Origin: Aneurinibacillus sp. REN35
GTDB taxonomy: Bacteria; Bacillota; Bacilli; Aneurinibacillales; Aneurinibacillaceae
Reading direction: 5' to 3'
DNA length: 64,000 bases
Assembly (NCBI RefSeq): GCF_041379945.2
Contig: NZ_JBFTXJ020000004.1
Span: forward strand, 248,001-312,000
Below the pieces are notes generated by a model. It was not told the DNA's origin, ran no database searches, and was given only the letters and a program-made list of their open reading frames with translations. Position numbers and translations under genes: made by a program. Positions 26,347 through 35,948 of this stretch are shown here, piece after piece; the stretch's first letter is position 1, and each line of letters begins with the position of its first letter.

Positions 26347-27699
26347 TTATTCTTCAATTTTCAAGTCATACGTCTCTAAAAACTTCGTATTAAATGTTCC
26401 TTCTACGAATACTTCATGATCGAGCAGCTTCAGATGGAACGGAACGGTCGTATGCACACCTTCAATAACCATCTCAGAGAGCGCACGCTTCATGCGCTGA
26501 ATCGCTTCTGTGCGGTCTTTACCCCAGACGATGAGCTTCGCCACCATCGAGTCATAGAACGGCGAAATCTGGTAGCCCTGGTACACAGCGCTATCCACAC
26601 GTACGCCAAATCCGCCCGGCGGCAGATAGAACTGAATGGTACCTGGAGACGGCATGAATTTCTTAGCCGGATTCTCCGCATTGATGCGGCACTCAATGGC
26701 CCACCCGTCAATCTCTACATCTTCCTGCTTAAAGGACAGCGGATAATCTGCCGCTACCATAATTTGTTCTTTAATTAAATCGATTCCTGTAATAAGTTCG
26801 GTTACCGGATGCTCTACCTGAATGCGGGTATTCATTTCCATAAAGTAGAAGCGTCCGTCTTTATCAAGCAGGAATTCCACTGTACCCGCTCCATGGTAGT
26901 TTACAGCTTTGGCTGCTGCTACCGCTGCGCTTCCCATCTGCTGTCGCGTATCTTCATCAAGCGCAGGCGATGGAGCTTCTTCTACAAGCTTCTGATGGCG
27001 ACGCTGAATGGAGCAATCGCGCTCGCCTAAGTGACATACATTACCATGCTTATCGGCAATGATTTGGATTTCGATATGACGGGTATCTTCAAGATATTTC
27101 TCAAGATATACGCCTGGATTGCCAAATGCATTCTTCGCTTCCTGCTGTGCCTGACGCACAGAGGAAACCAGTTCTTCTTGAGAACGCGCAACGCGCATAC
27201 CTTTTCCACCGCCGCCCGCTGTTGCTTTAATAATAACAGGGTAGCCTGCGTCTTCAGCAATGCGAATCGCTTCATCAATGTCTTCAATCAGACCTTCTGT
27301 ACCAGGAACAATCGGGACACCCGCGTTTTTCATTGTTTCGCGCGCGACATTCTTATCCCCCATCTTTATGATGGCCTGCGGTTCAGGTCCGATAAATGTA
27401 ATATTGCAAGCGGAGCAAATTTCTGCAAAATCTGCGTTCTCCGCCAAAAATCCGTATCCTGGATGGATGGCATCTACTCCTGCCTTAGTGGCCACACTCA
27501 TCAAGTTCGTCATATTCAAGTAGCTGTCTTTGGATGCAGTCGGCCCAATGCAGTATGCTTCATCGGCCAGACGTACATGCAATGCATCTTTATCCGCTAC
27601 GGAATAGACGGCAACAGTCTGGATGCCTAGCTCATGGCAAGCGCGGATGACACGGACGGCAATCTCTCCACGGTTTGCAATCAGTACCTTTTTAAACAT
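26347..27699 (-). CDS. accC: Acetyl-CoA carboxylase, biotin carboxylase subunit
   Basis: A 450-residue ATP-grasp enzyme that carboxylates biotin on AccB. The start [20 protein letters not shown], the glycine loop [13 protein letters not shown] and the catalytic region [15 protein letters not shown] are diagnostic. It lies 10 bp after accB in the conserved accBC operon. Confidence 0.98.
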   Translation of the reverse strand: MFKKVLIANRGEIAVRVIRACHELGIQTVAVYSVADKDALHVRLADEAYCIGPTASKDSYLNMTNLMSVATKAGVDAIHPGYGFLAENADFAEICSACNITFIGPEPQAIIKMGDKNVARETMKNAGVPIVPGTEGLIEDIDEAIRIAEDAGYPVIIKATAGGGGKGMRVARSQEELVSSVRQAQQEAKNAFGNPGVYLEKYLEDTRHIEIQIIADKHGNVCHLGERDCSIQRRHQKLVEEAPSPALDEDTRQQMGSAAVAAAKAVNYHGAGTVEFLLDKDGRFYFMEMNTRIQVEHPVTELITGIDLIKEQIMVAADYPLSFKQEDVEIDGWAIECRINAENPAKKFMPSPGTIQFYLPPGGFGVRVDSAVYQGYQISPFYDSMVAKLIVWGKDRTEAIQRMKRALSEMVIEGVHTTVPFHLKLLDHEVFVEGTFNTKFLETYDLKIEE

Positions 27700-27709
27700 A
27701 GAATCCTCC

Positions 27710-28228
27710 CTACTCCGCCTTCACAAGGAAGAGAGGTTGTCCGTACTCTACTAGCTGTCCGTCTTCAACTAGTACTTTTACAATCTCGCCGGTTACTTCA
27801 GCTTCGATCTCGTTAAACAGCTTCATCGCCTCGACAATACATACGACAGTATCTCCTTTGATTTTGTCGCCTGCCTGTACGAATGGAGCAGCTCCCGGTT
27901 CAGCTGACTTGTAGAATGTACCAACCATTGGAGAGGTAATCTTGTGCAGTCCTGCTTCATCCACTGCTTCAGCAGCTACCGGTTCGGCTTTTGGTGCTGC
28001 CTGCGGTGCCGGTTCGGCTTTTGGCGCTGCCTGCGGTGCTGCTTGTTGTACCACAGGTGCTGGTGCCGCCTGAGGAACTTGTACTGTCTCTACAACCGGT
28101 TGGGAAACGTTTACAACATTTCCTTTTTTGATGCTAACTTTTGTACCGTCTTCCTCAATCTTAAACTCGGTAATAGCTGATTGGTCTACAAGCTTGATGA
28201 TCTCTCTGATTTCATGGATTTTTAACAT
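27710..28228 (-). CDS. accB: Acetyl-CoA carboxylase biotin carboxyl carrier protein
   Basis: A 172-residue carrier. The N-terminal helix [17 protein letters not shown] is followed by an Ala/Pro linker with two near-identical repeats ([10 protein letters not shown] and QAAPKAEPV), then a biotinyl domain with the modified lysine in [13 protein letters not shown]. It is the first gene of accBC. A TATAAT -10 box lies about 50 bp upstream on the minus strand (GTGTTATAATACATG). Confidence 0.97.
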   Translation of the reverse strand: MLKIHEIREIIKLVDQSAITEFKIEEDGTKVSIKKGNVVNVSQPVVETVQVPQAAPAPVVQQAAPQAAPKAEPAPQAAPKAEPVAAEAVDEAGLHKITSPMVGTFYKSAEPGAAPFVQAGDKIKGDTVVCIVEAMKLFNEIEAEVTGEIVKVLVEDGQLVEYGQPLFLVKAE

Positions 28229-28374
28229 GCTTCGTCCACTCCTAACTTATTTATGGTCTATGTAGTAAAGCATCATCATGTATTATAACACAAAGTAAGC
28301 TGTTTAGTACTAGTCATGTACTGAATTATTTATGAATTCGAACACCATTTTATAATATATACAGCAAAAAAAGA

Positions 28375-28403
28375 AGAGGAACGGAGCCCCCGCCCCTCCC
28401 TCT
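28375..28403 (-). terminator. Terminator of the spoIIIA operon
   Basis: A GC-rich imperfect hairpin (AGAGG ... CCTCT with inner GGGG/CTCC pairs) is followed by TTCTTTTTTT on the minus strand, 14 bp past spoIIIAH. It separates the sporulation operon from accBC. Confidence 0.75.
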
Positions 28404-28416
28404 TTCCTCACATTGT

Positions 28417-28998
28417 TTACGGTTTGTAGCTGACTACGATATTATTTCCCGGCACCTTCATATGCTGCTTCACAAGCCCAATAATTTCTACCACTTTATC
28501 TCGCTTTAAAGCTTCTGCCTGAACGACTACGCGCACCACGTCATCCTTGGCAATAACCACAACATCTTTATAATTGCCAAGTGATTTTACAAGCTCTTCT
28601 ACCTGAGTTTGGTTGTCCTTTAGTGCGGCCAATTCCTCATATTTCTTCTTCGCTTCTGCAATGGCCGCAGGCTTCGCTTCGCTGTTGGTCATCACTTCCA
28701 TAAAGCGGCCCATCTCTTGTTCTTGCTGGGCATCCCGCTGCATCTTATATCCGATGAAGTAATCATCAGATGGAGTCGTTACCGGCACACCTTCCGGCTG
28801 CTGTGCGATCTGCTTTGTCTCTACGCTGATGCCTTTATTGTCCGGCACTAATGCTTTGGGTACCGAAGCCGTATCGCTCATATTTCCTGTTGTCACAGGC
28901 ACCTGTTCTGCAGGCCCCTGCACTAAATAATACGCCGACAGCACAACCAGGACGGCAAGCATGGACAATAACCAAACCGTTTGCTTTTTCAATACCAT
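28417..28998 (-). CDS. spoIIIAH: Stage III sporulation protein AH
   Basis: A 193-residue mother-cell membrane protein. An N-terminal helix (TVWLLSMLAVLVVLSAYYLV) is followed by an extracytoplasmic YscJ/FliF-like ring-building domain (VVVIAKDDVVRVVVQAEALK). It pairs with forespore SpoIIQ to form the A-Q channel. It is the last gene of the operon. Confidence 0.95.
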   Translation of the reverse strand: MVLKKQTVWLLSMLAVLVVLSAYYLVQGPAEQVPVTTGNMSDTASVPKALVPDNKGISVETKQIAQQPEGVPVTTPSDDYFIGYKMQRDAQQEQEMGRFMEVMTNSEAKPAAIAEAKKKYEELAALKDNQTQVEELVKSLGNYKDVVVIAKDDVVRVVVQAEALKRDKVVEIIGLVKQHMKVPGNNIVVSYKP

Positions 28999-29013
28999 AC
29001 GTACTCAGCCTCC

Positions 29014-29610
29014 TTAAGCTTTTTTGGGCAGAATTGAAATTTTATAGGAAGGGACAGCAAGTACTTTTTGTACCGCCTCCAATATCCACGCTTTAACCTG
29101 AAGATTCCCAGCTCCGGCTGCCACGACGACAACACCGCGAACTTTCGGTTTGACGGTTTTCATGACAACGGGTCGGTCTCCTCCTCCGTCTTTTGTGATC
29201 ACGACCTGCTCCTGCATCGATTCACTGCTGATGTCACGAGTGGCACCTTTATCCGCTTCACGTGTTGTCTGCGTCTGTCTATTGGTATTTTTCTCAACAA
29301 CGATTTCTTCCGTTGATTCAAGATTAACCATCACGGAAACCTCGCCTACACCCGTAATGGTCTGCAGTACATCCTTCAGCTTTTTCTCATACATTTTTTC
29401 ATACTCTTCCATGGTGTATGATTCTTGCTTCTTCTGGGCAAATACCGCCTGTTCACCCTCCGCTTGCGACGGAGTGGGTGTAGCATGCGGCAACTGTTCT
29501 TCTAGATTGTAAAAGGAGCTAAACAGCATCATAGCTACACCCAGCGCACCTGCGATAATCAACCATTGCATAGCGCCCATCTTTTTGCTCCCGCCCTCTT
29601 TCTTGCTCAT
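29014..29610 (-). CDS. spoIIIAG: Stage III sporulation protein AG
   Basis: A 198-residue protein with one N-terminal helix (MQWLIIAGALGVAMMLFSSF) and a ring-building domain (VLQTITGVGEVSVMVNLEST, VRGVVVVAAGAGNLQVK). SpoIIIAG forms a large ring in the outer forespore membrane. It overlaps spoIIIAF by 4 bp. Confidence 0.95.
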   Translation of the reverse strand: MSKKEGGSKKMGAMQWLIIAGALGVAMMLFSSFYNLEEQLPHATPTPSQAEGEQAVFAQKKQESYTMEEYEKMYEKKLKDVLQTITGVGEVSVMVNLESTEEIVVEKNTNRQTQTTREADKGATRDISSESMQEQVVITKDGGGDRPVVMKTVKPKVRGVVVVAAGAGNLQVKAWILEAVQKVLAVPSYKISILPKKA

Positions 29611-30317
29611 CCACTACCCTCCTCTCTTGCGCCCAACCACGTTACACGAACGGTATCCTGCGGCACATCCCACATACCGGCGATCGTTTCAGCAATGTTT
29701 CTTTCCATTCGGCTCTGTTCTGCAAGCGCTTCGACAGATGCCTCGCTTTGGGTTGAAGGTGGTGTTGTATCTTTTTGTTTCGTGAGTGCGATCTCTATTT
29801 GAACCGGCTCCATCGGCTCGACTGCCACGCGCTCGCTGCTCTGCCCCTTCGCCTCTGCATCCGTCTTTTTCTGTGCTAGTACAACTTCAATCCCTACGAT
29901 TGGCTGCTTGGCCGTTTGATCTTGTGCATGCACTTTTACTTGAACGTTCTCTACCTTTACTCCATAATTTGCTTCGACTTGTTTTTTAATAAGCTCGCTG
30001 ATTTGCGTTTGAACATAGCGTCTAGCCTCTGCATCATTTTGTTCAGCAAGTCTTTTGGCTAACGACTCTACGCGTGCAAAATCAGGATTCGACTCCTTTG
30101 TCACCTTGTCTCCTGCAGAAAAGGTAAGCTGTGCAAGCGAGATATCTTTGCGGAACAAATCAAGTACAGGCGAGAGAAGAGCAAGCAGAATGAGAAGACC
30201 CATCACCAGTTTGACGTACTTGCTGTATGCCCCGTTTGGCAGAAGCAGATCAAGGAAGGTGGCCAAAAGCACAAGCAAAATGATTTTCTTCAACCAGAGA
30301 ATCAGCATAGCCATCAT
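29607..30317 (-). CDS. spoIIIAF: Stage III sporulation protein AF
   Basis: A 236-residue protein with two N-terminal membrane helices (IILLVLLATFLDLLLPNGAY and VMGLLILLALLSPVLDLF), then a soluble ring-building domain (VENVQVKVHAQDQTAKQPIV). The order and overlap with spoIIIAG are standard. Confidence 0.95.
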   Translation of the reverse strand: MMAMLILWLKKIILLVLLATFLDLLLPNGAYSKYVKLVMGLLILLALLSPVLDLFRKDISLAQLTFSAGDKVTKESNPDFARVESLAKRLAEQNDAEARRYVQTQISELIKKQVEANYGVKVENVQVKVHAQDQTAKQPIVGIEVVLAQKKTDAEAKGQSSERVAVEPMEPVQIEIALTKQKDTTPPSTQSEASVEALAEQSRMERNIAETIAGMWDVPQDTVRVTWLGAREEGSG

Positions 30318-30331
30318 GGCGCATCCCTCCT

Positions 30332-31534
30332 TTACCGCATCATGACTGAAACGTTGGCGGCCGATATGACAATGGTGATCGCCAGAAAAAACATCAAGCT
30401 TACCGTAGCCAACGCCGCAAAGATATACAGCAGGTTTTTGCCGATGATGCTAAGACAGGAGAGGATCGGACTGTTGCCAAGCGGCTGCATAACGGCAGAA
30501 GATAGATTGTAGATAAAGGCCAGAATAAGAATCTTGAGCGCCGGAAATGCGACTAAAAAAAGTAAAATGATGACACCAATCATTCCGACAGCATTCTTAA
30601 CAAGGAGTGAGGCTCCCACTACTGTCTCAGCCGCATCCGCAAATACCCTACCTACTACAGGAACAAAGTTGCCTGCAATGTATTTGGCCGTGCGGATTGC
30701 TACACCATCGGCTACCGCTGCCGTTGCCCCCTGCAGGGACAGCACCGCAAGAAAGATGGTGAGAAAACTCCCCATCAATCCCAGACTTATCGTACGCAAT
30801 AGCTTGGCAAGCCGGGTGAGCTGATATTTTACAGAGAACGAACTGACAATGCTTAGGAGCGCGGACAAAAATAATAAAGGAAATACAATGGTTGAAATCA
30901 GCATGCCGCTCGTATTAACTAAAAAGATGACCATCGGATGAAACAACGCCGCAGAGGTGATGCCTCCGGTTGATGCGAGAAGCGCCAGCACAAGCGGCAT
31001 CAGCGCCAGCATAAATCCCACCATATCGCTAATGGCCCCTTGGGCAAAATCAATGGCAATGCGAAAACTATTCACCGCCAAAATAATAAGCACCAAGTAC
31101 GAAATTGCATAAGCAACCGTGCTGACCGTATTTTTTTCAAAGGCAGTCTGCATCGTCTCAAGCACCATAGCGAATACGGTAATGATGAGGATGGCGCCCA
31201 GCAATTTGCCATTAATGAGCAATTCATGGAAGAGAAAAGCACCAAGCCCTTTGGCAACGCCCGAGAGGCTGAGCGCCTTCTCTCCGGTTACCATCTCGAA
31301 CAAACTTTGCCCTTCACTCTCAGGCAAATAGCCTCCGTACTTATCCAAAACCTTCTGCCAGAATGCCTCAATATCTTTTGTATCAAGCCGCTCAAGCTGC
31401 TCCTGCACAATCGTATCCTTAGGCGTCGAGGGGGCTGTGGTAGGCTCAGCGGCGCTTACTGGGTACCAGGCGATTAGCAGAAGCCAGAATGCTCCGATGC
31501 AGACAAGAAGCTGTGATCGTTTCTGTTTCATCAT
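30332..31534 (-). CDS. spoIIIAE: Stage III sporulation protein AE
   Basis: A 400-residue polytopic membrane protein with an N-terminal signal (LVCIGAFWLLLIAWYPVSA), an acidic external segment and about seven membrane helices. SpoIIIAE is a core transporter-like component of the SpoIIIA-SpoIIQ apparatus. Length matches the B. subtilis protein. Confidence 0.95.
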   Translation of the reverse strand: MMKQKRSQLLVCIGAFWLLLIAWYPVSAAEPTTAPSTPKDTIVQEQLERLDTKDIEAFWQKVLDKYGGYLPESEGQSLFEMVTGEKALSLSGVAKGLGAFLFHELLINGKLLGAILIITVFAMVLETMQTAFEKNTVSTVAYAISYLVLIILAVNSFRIAIDFAQGAISDMVGFMLALMPLVLALLASTGGITSAALFHPMVIFLVNTSGMLISTIVFPLLFLSALLSIVSSFSVKYQLTRLAKLLRTISLGLMGSFLTIFLAVLSLQGATAAVADGVAIRTAKYIAGNFVPVVGRVFADAAETVVGASLLVKNAVGMIGVIILLFLVAFPALKILILAFIYNLSSAVMQPLGNSPILSCLSIIGKNLLYIFAALATVSLMFFLAITIVISAANVSVMMR

Positions 31535-31548
31535 TTCCCCAACCTTTT

Positions 31549-31938
31549 CTATGACGGAAGTAGCTGTACAATCGTTTCGACGATAACAGACAGAATGGGT
31601 ATAGCCAGTACCATGATTAGGATTTTGCCGGCCAGCTCAATCTTCGATGCGATCGCCCCTTGTCCCGCATCCCTTGTCACCTGCGCTCCAAACTCGGCAA
31701 TATAGGCGATGCCGATGATTTTTAAGATCGTATCAAGGTAGACGATATTGACATTGGCCTGCATCGCTATGCCCTCAAGCACGCGGATGACATCTGAAAT
31801 CTTACCGATTAGAAACAAAAAGATCATAACGCCGGTAACCGTCGCCAGCACGAATGCAAACATCGGCTTCTGCTCTTTGACAACCAGACTCAGTACCGTG
31901 GCAACAATCCCAAGTCCTACAATCTGAATAATATCCAT
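31549..31938 (-). CDS. spoIIIAD: Stage III sporulation protein AD
   Basis: A 129-residue protein with four hydrophobic helices. MDIIQIVGLGIVATVLSLVV and IAYIAEFGAQVTRDAGQGAI are family hallmarks. It belongs to the integral membrane core of the SpoIIIA complex. Confidence 0.95.
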   Translation of the reverse strand: MDIIQIVGLGIVATVLSLVVKEQKPMFAFVLATVTGVMIFLFLIGKISDVIRVLEGIAMQANVNIVYLDTILKIIGIAYIAEFGAQVTRDAGQGAIASKIELAGKILIMVLAIPILSVIVETIVQLLPS

Positions 31939-31950
31939 GCCAAGGTCCCC

Positions 31951-32163
31951 TTACTGAAACAGGAAAACCCGTTTAATTTCCTGAAACAAATCATTAATAA
32001 AAGATGCCACCATAAACAAAACGATGATAAATCCGACTAACGTGACCCACTGCGCCCAATCGTCTTTTCCCGATTGCTTGAGCACGGTATGAATCATAGC
32101 GACAATAATGCCGATGCCGGCAATCTGAAAAATCGCATTCACATCATACCCCATCTCTTCCAC
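31951..32163 (-). CDS. spoIIIAC: Stage III sporulation protein AC
   Basis: A 70-residue protein with two membrane helices (IFQIAGIGIIVAMIHTVLKQ and WVTLVGFIIVLFMVASFI). Short and strongly conserved; 12 bp ahead of spoIIIAD. Confidence 0.94.
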   Translation of the reverse strand: MEEMGYDVNAIFQIAGIGIIVAMIHTVLKQSGKDDWAQWVTLVGFIIVLFMVASFINDLFQEIKRVFLFQ

Positions 32164-32166
32164 CCC

Positions 32167-32685
32167 TCAATAAAGTAGGATAACGAGCAACACTCCACTC
32201 AGCACCCCCAGACTGCGGCACATCTTCTCATAGCGCTGCTGATTCTCCCTGGCGTTTATCTCTTCGTGTTCAAGGTTCGTGCAGGCAAGCCGGATATGCT
32301 TACGCTGATCTTCTCTGTCGCTTTGTCCGAGCACGAGCCCCAATTGAAGCACGATATCTTTTTCCGGGTTTTTCAGTGCGGTTCTGGGCCAGACCTGATA
32401 AACGGCGCGCCGCCAGCAATCATTGGCTGTCCATTCCGACTCCTTGGCAAATAGCTCTGCCGCCTGTGCAAATAGCCGTGCACCTGACCCTGTTAGTCTT
32501 TGAGCGATTGAGGCAAGCGCTTCAGGAAGCGGACGCGCTCCATACGTAATCTCCGTCTCCAGCAGAGCAAGCCCGGTACGAAGCTGTCGAATTTGCAATG
32601 GACGATGCGCAAGATATCCGCCCAACTGCATGCCGATCAGCGTACCTGCAAGAATGATCAGGAAAGCGCCTACTAACTTGAACAT
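32167..32685 (-). CDS. spoIIIAB: Stage III sporulation protein AB
   Basis: A 172-residue protein with a hydrophobic N-terminus (MFKLVGAFLIILAGTLIGMQ), a GspF-like helical body (LRTGLALLETEITYGARPLP) and a C-terminal helix (LGVLSGVLLVILLY). The start at 32685 follows GGAGGTGAGAGG; this length equals the B. subtilis protein (171). The gene overlaps the end of spoIIIAA. Confidence 0.94.
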   Translation of the reverse strand: MFKLVGAFLIILAGTLIGMQLGGYLAHRPLQIRQLRTGLALLETEITYGARPLPEALASIAQRLTGSGARLFAQAAELFAKESEWTANDCWRRAVYQVWPRTALKNPEKDIVLQLGLVLGQSDREDQRKHIRLACTNLEHEEINARENQQRYEKMCRSLGVLSGVLLVILLY

Positions 32686-32689
32686 CCTC

Positions 32690-33628
32690 TCACCTCCGGC
32701 ACTCGGCAAAATGCTCATCATATATGCAAGACACTGTCCCTACACGAGGTTTGCGGCTGAGAACAAGATAACGCTCGAATACACCTGACTGTAGAATGCG
32801 TGATAGCGTAGGTCTGCGCATGATGTCCTTCAGTCCGCTTCCGTGCACACTTGTAATGACGGTAATACCGGCATGAATCGCTTCTTCAAGCGCATAGCCG
32901 TCCTCTGCCCTGCCGATCTCGTCTGTAATCAGAACATCCGGTGACATAGAGCGAATCATCATCATCATTCCTTCTGCCTTCGGACATGCATCAAGCACAT
33001 CGGTGCGCATTCCGACATCTTTTTGCGGAATCCCCCCTACACATCCGGCAATTTCCGAGCGTTCGTCTACAATTGATACCTTACGCGCAGCAAGCGCTTT
33101 GGAGCCTTCGCTAATCTGGCGGGCAAGATCACGGAGCAGCGTGGTTTTTCCCCCTTGGGGCGGAGAGATAATCAATGTGCTCTTCAACTTATCTCCCTGT
33201 GTAAGAAGGGGAAGCACTTGATCGGCGGCCCCTCTTCGCTCCCTGGCTATCCGGATATTGAAACTGGTAACGTCCCGGATCAGCTTCACACGGCCATCTT
33301 CAAGCACTACCTTACCTGAGATGCCTACCCGGTGACCGCCCTCAATCGTAATATATCCGCGCCGCATCTCCTCCTCCATCATGTAGAGAGAATGATGGCT
33401 GAGACGACTTAGAAGCTGTCCGCCCTCTTCTCTTGTGAATAACAGCGCATCGTTCGTCTGCATGATGTCTCTCTCGCCGACAAACCAAGATGCACCATCC
33501 CCCACACATTCAATAGGTCGGCCAATACGCAGTCGAATCTCCTCTACTTTTTCTAACTTGCGCGATTCGAGGTTTTTAAGCTTGGCACGCAGGCTGTCGG
33601 GCAGCATACGAAGAATATCCTCTATCAC
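32690..33628 (-). CDS. spoIIIAA: Stage III sporulation protein AA (ATPase)
   Basis: A 312-residue secretion-type ATPase of the SpoIIIA complex. Walker A is SPPQGGKTTLLRDLA; the Walker B/glutamate region is VLITDEIGRAEDGYAL, with VITSVHG downstream. It starts with GTG after GGGGAGAG. It is the first gene of the operon; a SigE promoter is expected upstream but was not resolved. Confidence 0.95.
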   Translation of the reverse strand: MIEDILRMLPDSLRAKLKNLESRKLEKVEEIRLRIGRPIECVGDGASWFVGERDIMQTNDALLFTREEGGQLLSRLSHHSLYMMEEEMRRGYITIEGGHRVGISGKVVLEDGRVKLIRDVTSFNIRIARERRGAADQVLPLLTQGDKLKSTLIISPPQGGKTTLLRDLARQISEGSKALAARKVSIVDERSEIAGCVGGIPQKDVGMRTDVLDACPKAEGMMMMIRSMSPDVLITDEIGRAEDGYALEEAIHAGITVITSVHGSGLKDIMRRPTLSRILQSGVFERYLVLSRKPRVGTVSCIYDEHFAECRR

Positions 33629-33814
33629 CTAACTCTCCCCTTTGTCCCACTGTACTTATCACATTCATATGGGAAGCCTGGCCACTTTATGCCTATCTTA
33701 CAAAAGGGAAGTATATTATAGGAGTCACGGCATACGGATGCTGCGAGTTCCATTTGGGGCAAACTACAGAAGAGATGATCGGCACATGTACATATATGAA
33801 AAGGAGCAGTCGAT

Positions 33815-34591
33815 ATGCCACACTTAAACATACAGAACACGCCTTTGTATTATGAAGAAAAGGGAAGAGGTATGCCCGTTGTATTTATTCACGGCATGGG
33901 GCTTTCTCATGTGAATTGGCACGGACAGGTCCATTATTTCTCTAAAAACTTTCGTACAATCTGTTATGATATGCGCGGGCATGGACGCAGCGGTATAACT
34001 GCAATCAAGCGCCCGGAAGAGTATCTGCCAACACTAAGCCAGGATCTCAAACACCTGCTCGATCATCTTATGATCAAAAAAGCACACTTTATTGCATATT
34101 CCACCGGCACATTGGTATTGCTGCAGTTTCTCAGCGACCATCAGGACATGTGCGAGCGCGCAGTGCTCACAGGGGCGTTTCCCCGGCTGGGAAACCCCTA
34201 TATGTATGCCAAAGTAGGCATGTCATACCTGCTTACGTTATTGAACGCGTCAGAATACGAGGCGCGCGGCGTCGCCCGCTCAAATGGAGCAAATGAAAAA
34301 GAGATCGCTTTATTTACAGACGAAGCGCTGAAAGTGCGACGCTCAGAAGCCCTCTTATTGTTGCGCACCTTATTTTCCTTTGATCTGACAGCGTTCCTGC
34401 CTCAAATTACTGTGCCTACGCTTCTGCTGTATGGCGGCAACGAACGCCATATGATGAAGTATCGACATATCATGCTGACGTCAATGCCCCGTGCAGAAGT
34501 ATGTTTGGTCCCAAAGACTTCGCATGCCTGCCCAACAAAGGCGTGTGATGTCTTCAATGCACTGGTAGAAGATTTTTTAGAGGCGAGGTGA
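33815..34591 (+). CDS. Alpha/beta hydrolase
   Basis: A 258-residue alpha/beta-hydrolase. The oxyanion region is FIHGMGLSHVNW. The nucleophile elbow is AYSTGT, with Ala in place of the first Gly of G-x-S-x-G. The acid is probably the Asn/Glu region of LLLYGGNERHM, and the histidine is in PKTSHACPTK. The substrate is unknown. It begins a plus-strand trio facing away from spoIIIAA and ends 6 bp before the MFS gene, so the two are probably co-transcribed. Confidence 0.85.
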   Translation: MPHLNIQNTPLYYEEKGRGMPVVFIHGMGLSHVNWHGQVHYFSKNFRTICYDMRGHGRSGITAIKRPEEYLPTLSQDLKHLLDHLMIKKAHFIAYSTGTLVLLQFLSDHQDMCERAVLTGAFPRLGNPYMYAKVGMSYLLTLLNASEYEARGVARSNGANEKEIALFTDEALKVRRSEALLLLRTLFSFDLTAFLPQITVPTLLLYGGNERHMMKYRHIMLTSMPRAEVCLVPKTSHACPTKACDVFNALVEDFLEAR

Positions 34592-34597
34592 CGGGGG

Positions 34598-35863
34598 ATG
34601 TATGCGGATGAGAGTTCAAAACCGTCTGGGCGTATATTGTTTGCTTTAAGCCTTGTGCCGCTCATTATGGTATTGGGCAATTCCATGATTATCCCTATAC
34701 TCCCTATGCTTGCTAACGAATATGATTTGAGTTCACTGCAGACCGGGCTTTTGATCACGCTATTCTCTGTACCTGCTGGTGCGATGATTCCTGTTGCGGG
34801 GTTCTTGTCAGACCGCTTTGGACGCAAGAAGATCATCCTATGGGCTCTCGTATTATATGGAACAGGTGGATTGATTGCGGGGGCGGCCGGACTGCTTCTC
34901 CCATCCCCGTATACTTGGGTTGTGGTAGGAAGAATCGTCCAAGGCGTTGGCGCAGCCGGCACAGCGCCGATTGCTATGGCATTAATTGCTGACTTATATC
35001 CGCCGGCACACCGGAGCAGAGCGCTTGGCGTTATTGAATCCGCCAACGCATTTGGTAAGGTAGTAAGCCCGATTCTTGGCGCATTGCTTGCACTCCTTGC
35101 ATGGTATGCGTTATTTTTCGCCTTTCCGCTTTTCATTGTACCGGCCATCTGGGTGATTGCACGCTGGGTAGAGGATACGGAAACCGGAGCAGCGCCCTCC
35201 TTTACGAAATATAAGCGCGATATTGCGCTTGTATTTCGTAGACATGGGCATTGGCTTGGGATCGGTTTTATGCTCGGAGCCATCCAGATGTTTTTTTTAT
35301 TTGGAATGTTATTCTACCTTGCAGAAGCTTTGGATCAAATTCCTTCTTTTTCAGGTGTAGCACGCGGTTTTCTTCTGGCTTTTCCGCTCTTATCATTAAT
35401 CCTTACGTCCATCTGGTGCGGACGGGCGATTGAGTGTCGTGCCGAGCGCATTAAATTATTTATTATTGGAGGAACAGCAATCACCGCAGCAATCACCGCT
35501 ATTCTTCCCTTCGTTTCAAAGCCAGCTACGCTTATTGGCCTTTTATTTTTTGGAGGTATTGGCACAGGATTGGTTCTCCCCAGCCTGAATACACTTATCA
35601 CTTCCGCTGTCGGTAAAGCCGAGAGAGGAATGATCACCTCGCTTTACAGCAGCGTACGTTTTCTCGGCATTGCGGCAGGACCTGCTGTGTTTGGGTCACT
35701 GCTCACACGTCCCTTCGTGCTTTTTTGGGGAACATGCGGAGCGTGTCTTCTCCTTGTACTGCTTACCATCCGCTTTCTTCAACGTCCAGGCCCAATCAAA
35801 AGCAAAAATGGTCACGTTCGTCTTTTATTTACACTTCCCTCTACCGAACCAAAAGACCCGTGA
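34598..35863 (+). CDS. MFS drug-efflux-type transporter
   Basis: A 421-residue protein with about 12 predicted helices. The cytoplasmic loop 2-3 motif A is GFLSDRFGRKKII, and motif C-like glycines are in VGRIVQGVGAAGTAPIAMAL. The start resembles Bacillales multidrug exporters (NSMIIPILPMLANEY). It lies downstream of the hydrolase gene. The substrate is unknown. Confidence 0.88.
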   Translation: MYADESSKPSGRILFALSLVPLIMVLGNSMIIPILPMLANEYDLSSLQTGLLITLFSVPAGAMIPVAGFLSDRFGRKKIILWALVLYGTGGLIAGAAGLLLPSPYTWVVVGRIVQGVGAAGTAPIAMALIADLYPPAHRSRALGVIESANAFGKVVSPILGALLALLAWYALFFAFPLFIVPAIWVIARWVEDTETGAAPSFTKYKRDIALVFRRHGHWLGIGFMLGAIQMFFLFGMLFYLAEALDQIPSFSGVARGFLLAFPLLSLILTSIWCGRAIECRAERIKLFIIGGTAITAAITAILPFVSKPATLIGLLFFGGIGTGLVLPSLNTLITSAVGKAERGMITSLYSSVRFLGIAAGPAVFGSLLTRPFVLFWGTCGACLLLVLLTIRFLQRPGPIKSKNGHVRLLFTLPSTEPKDP

Positions 35864-35948
35864 TAAAAGTTTTACTAAAGAAGGAAAATCTTGTTGAATT
35901 TTGCCTCTGCTCCCTTCCATAATAGAAGAAAGGGGGAGGACGATTTTT

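Noticed and set aside
27941-28090. Short direct repeats in plus strand as a repeat element or CRISPR
   Set aside because: They encode the Ala/Pro linker repeats of AccB; ordinary coding low complexity.
28229-28416. TTAGTAC ... GTACTGAA dyad upstream of accB as a FapR operator
   Set aside because: Only one half matches the FapR site and the spacing is wrong for its 17-bp consensus.
34402-35283. 293-aa minus-strand open frame opposite the MFS transporter
   Set aside because: It is a shadow of the transporter: no ribosome site, low-complexity Ala/Pro/Ser/Ile composition, and the plus strand is a clear MFS protein.
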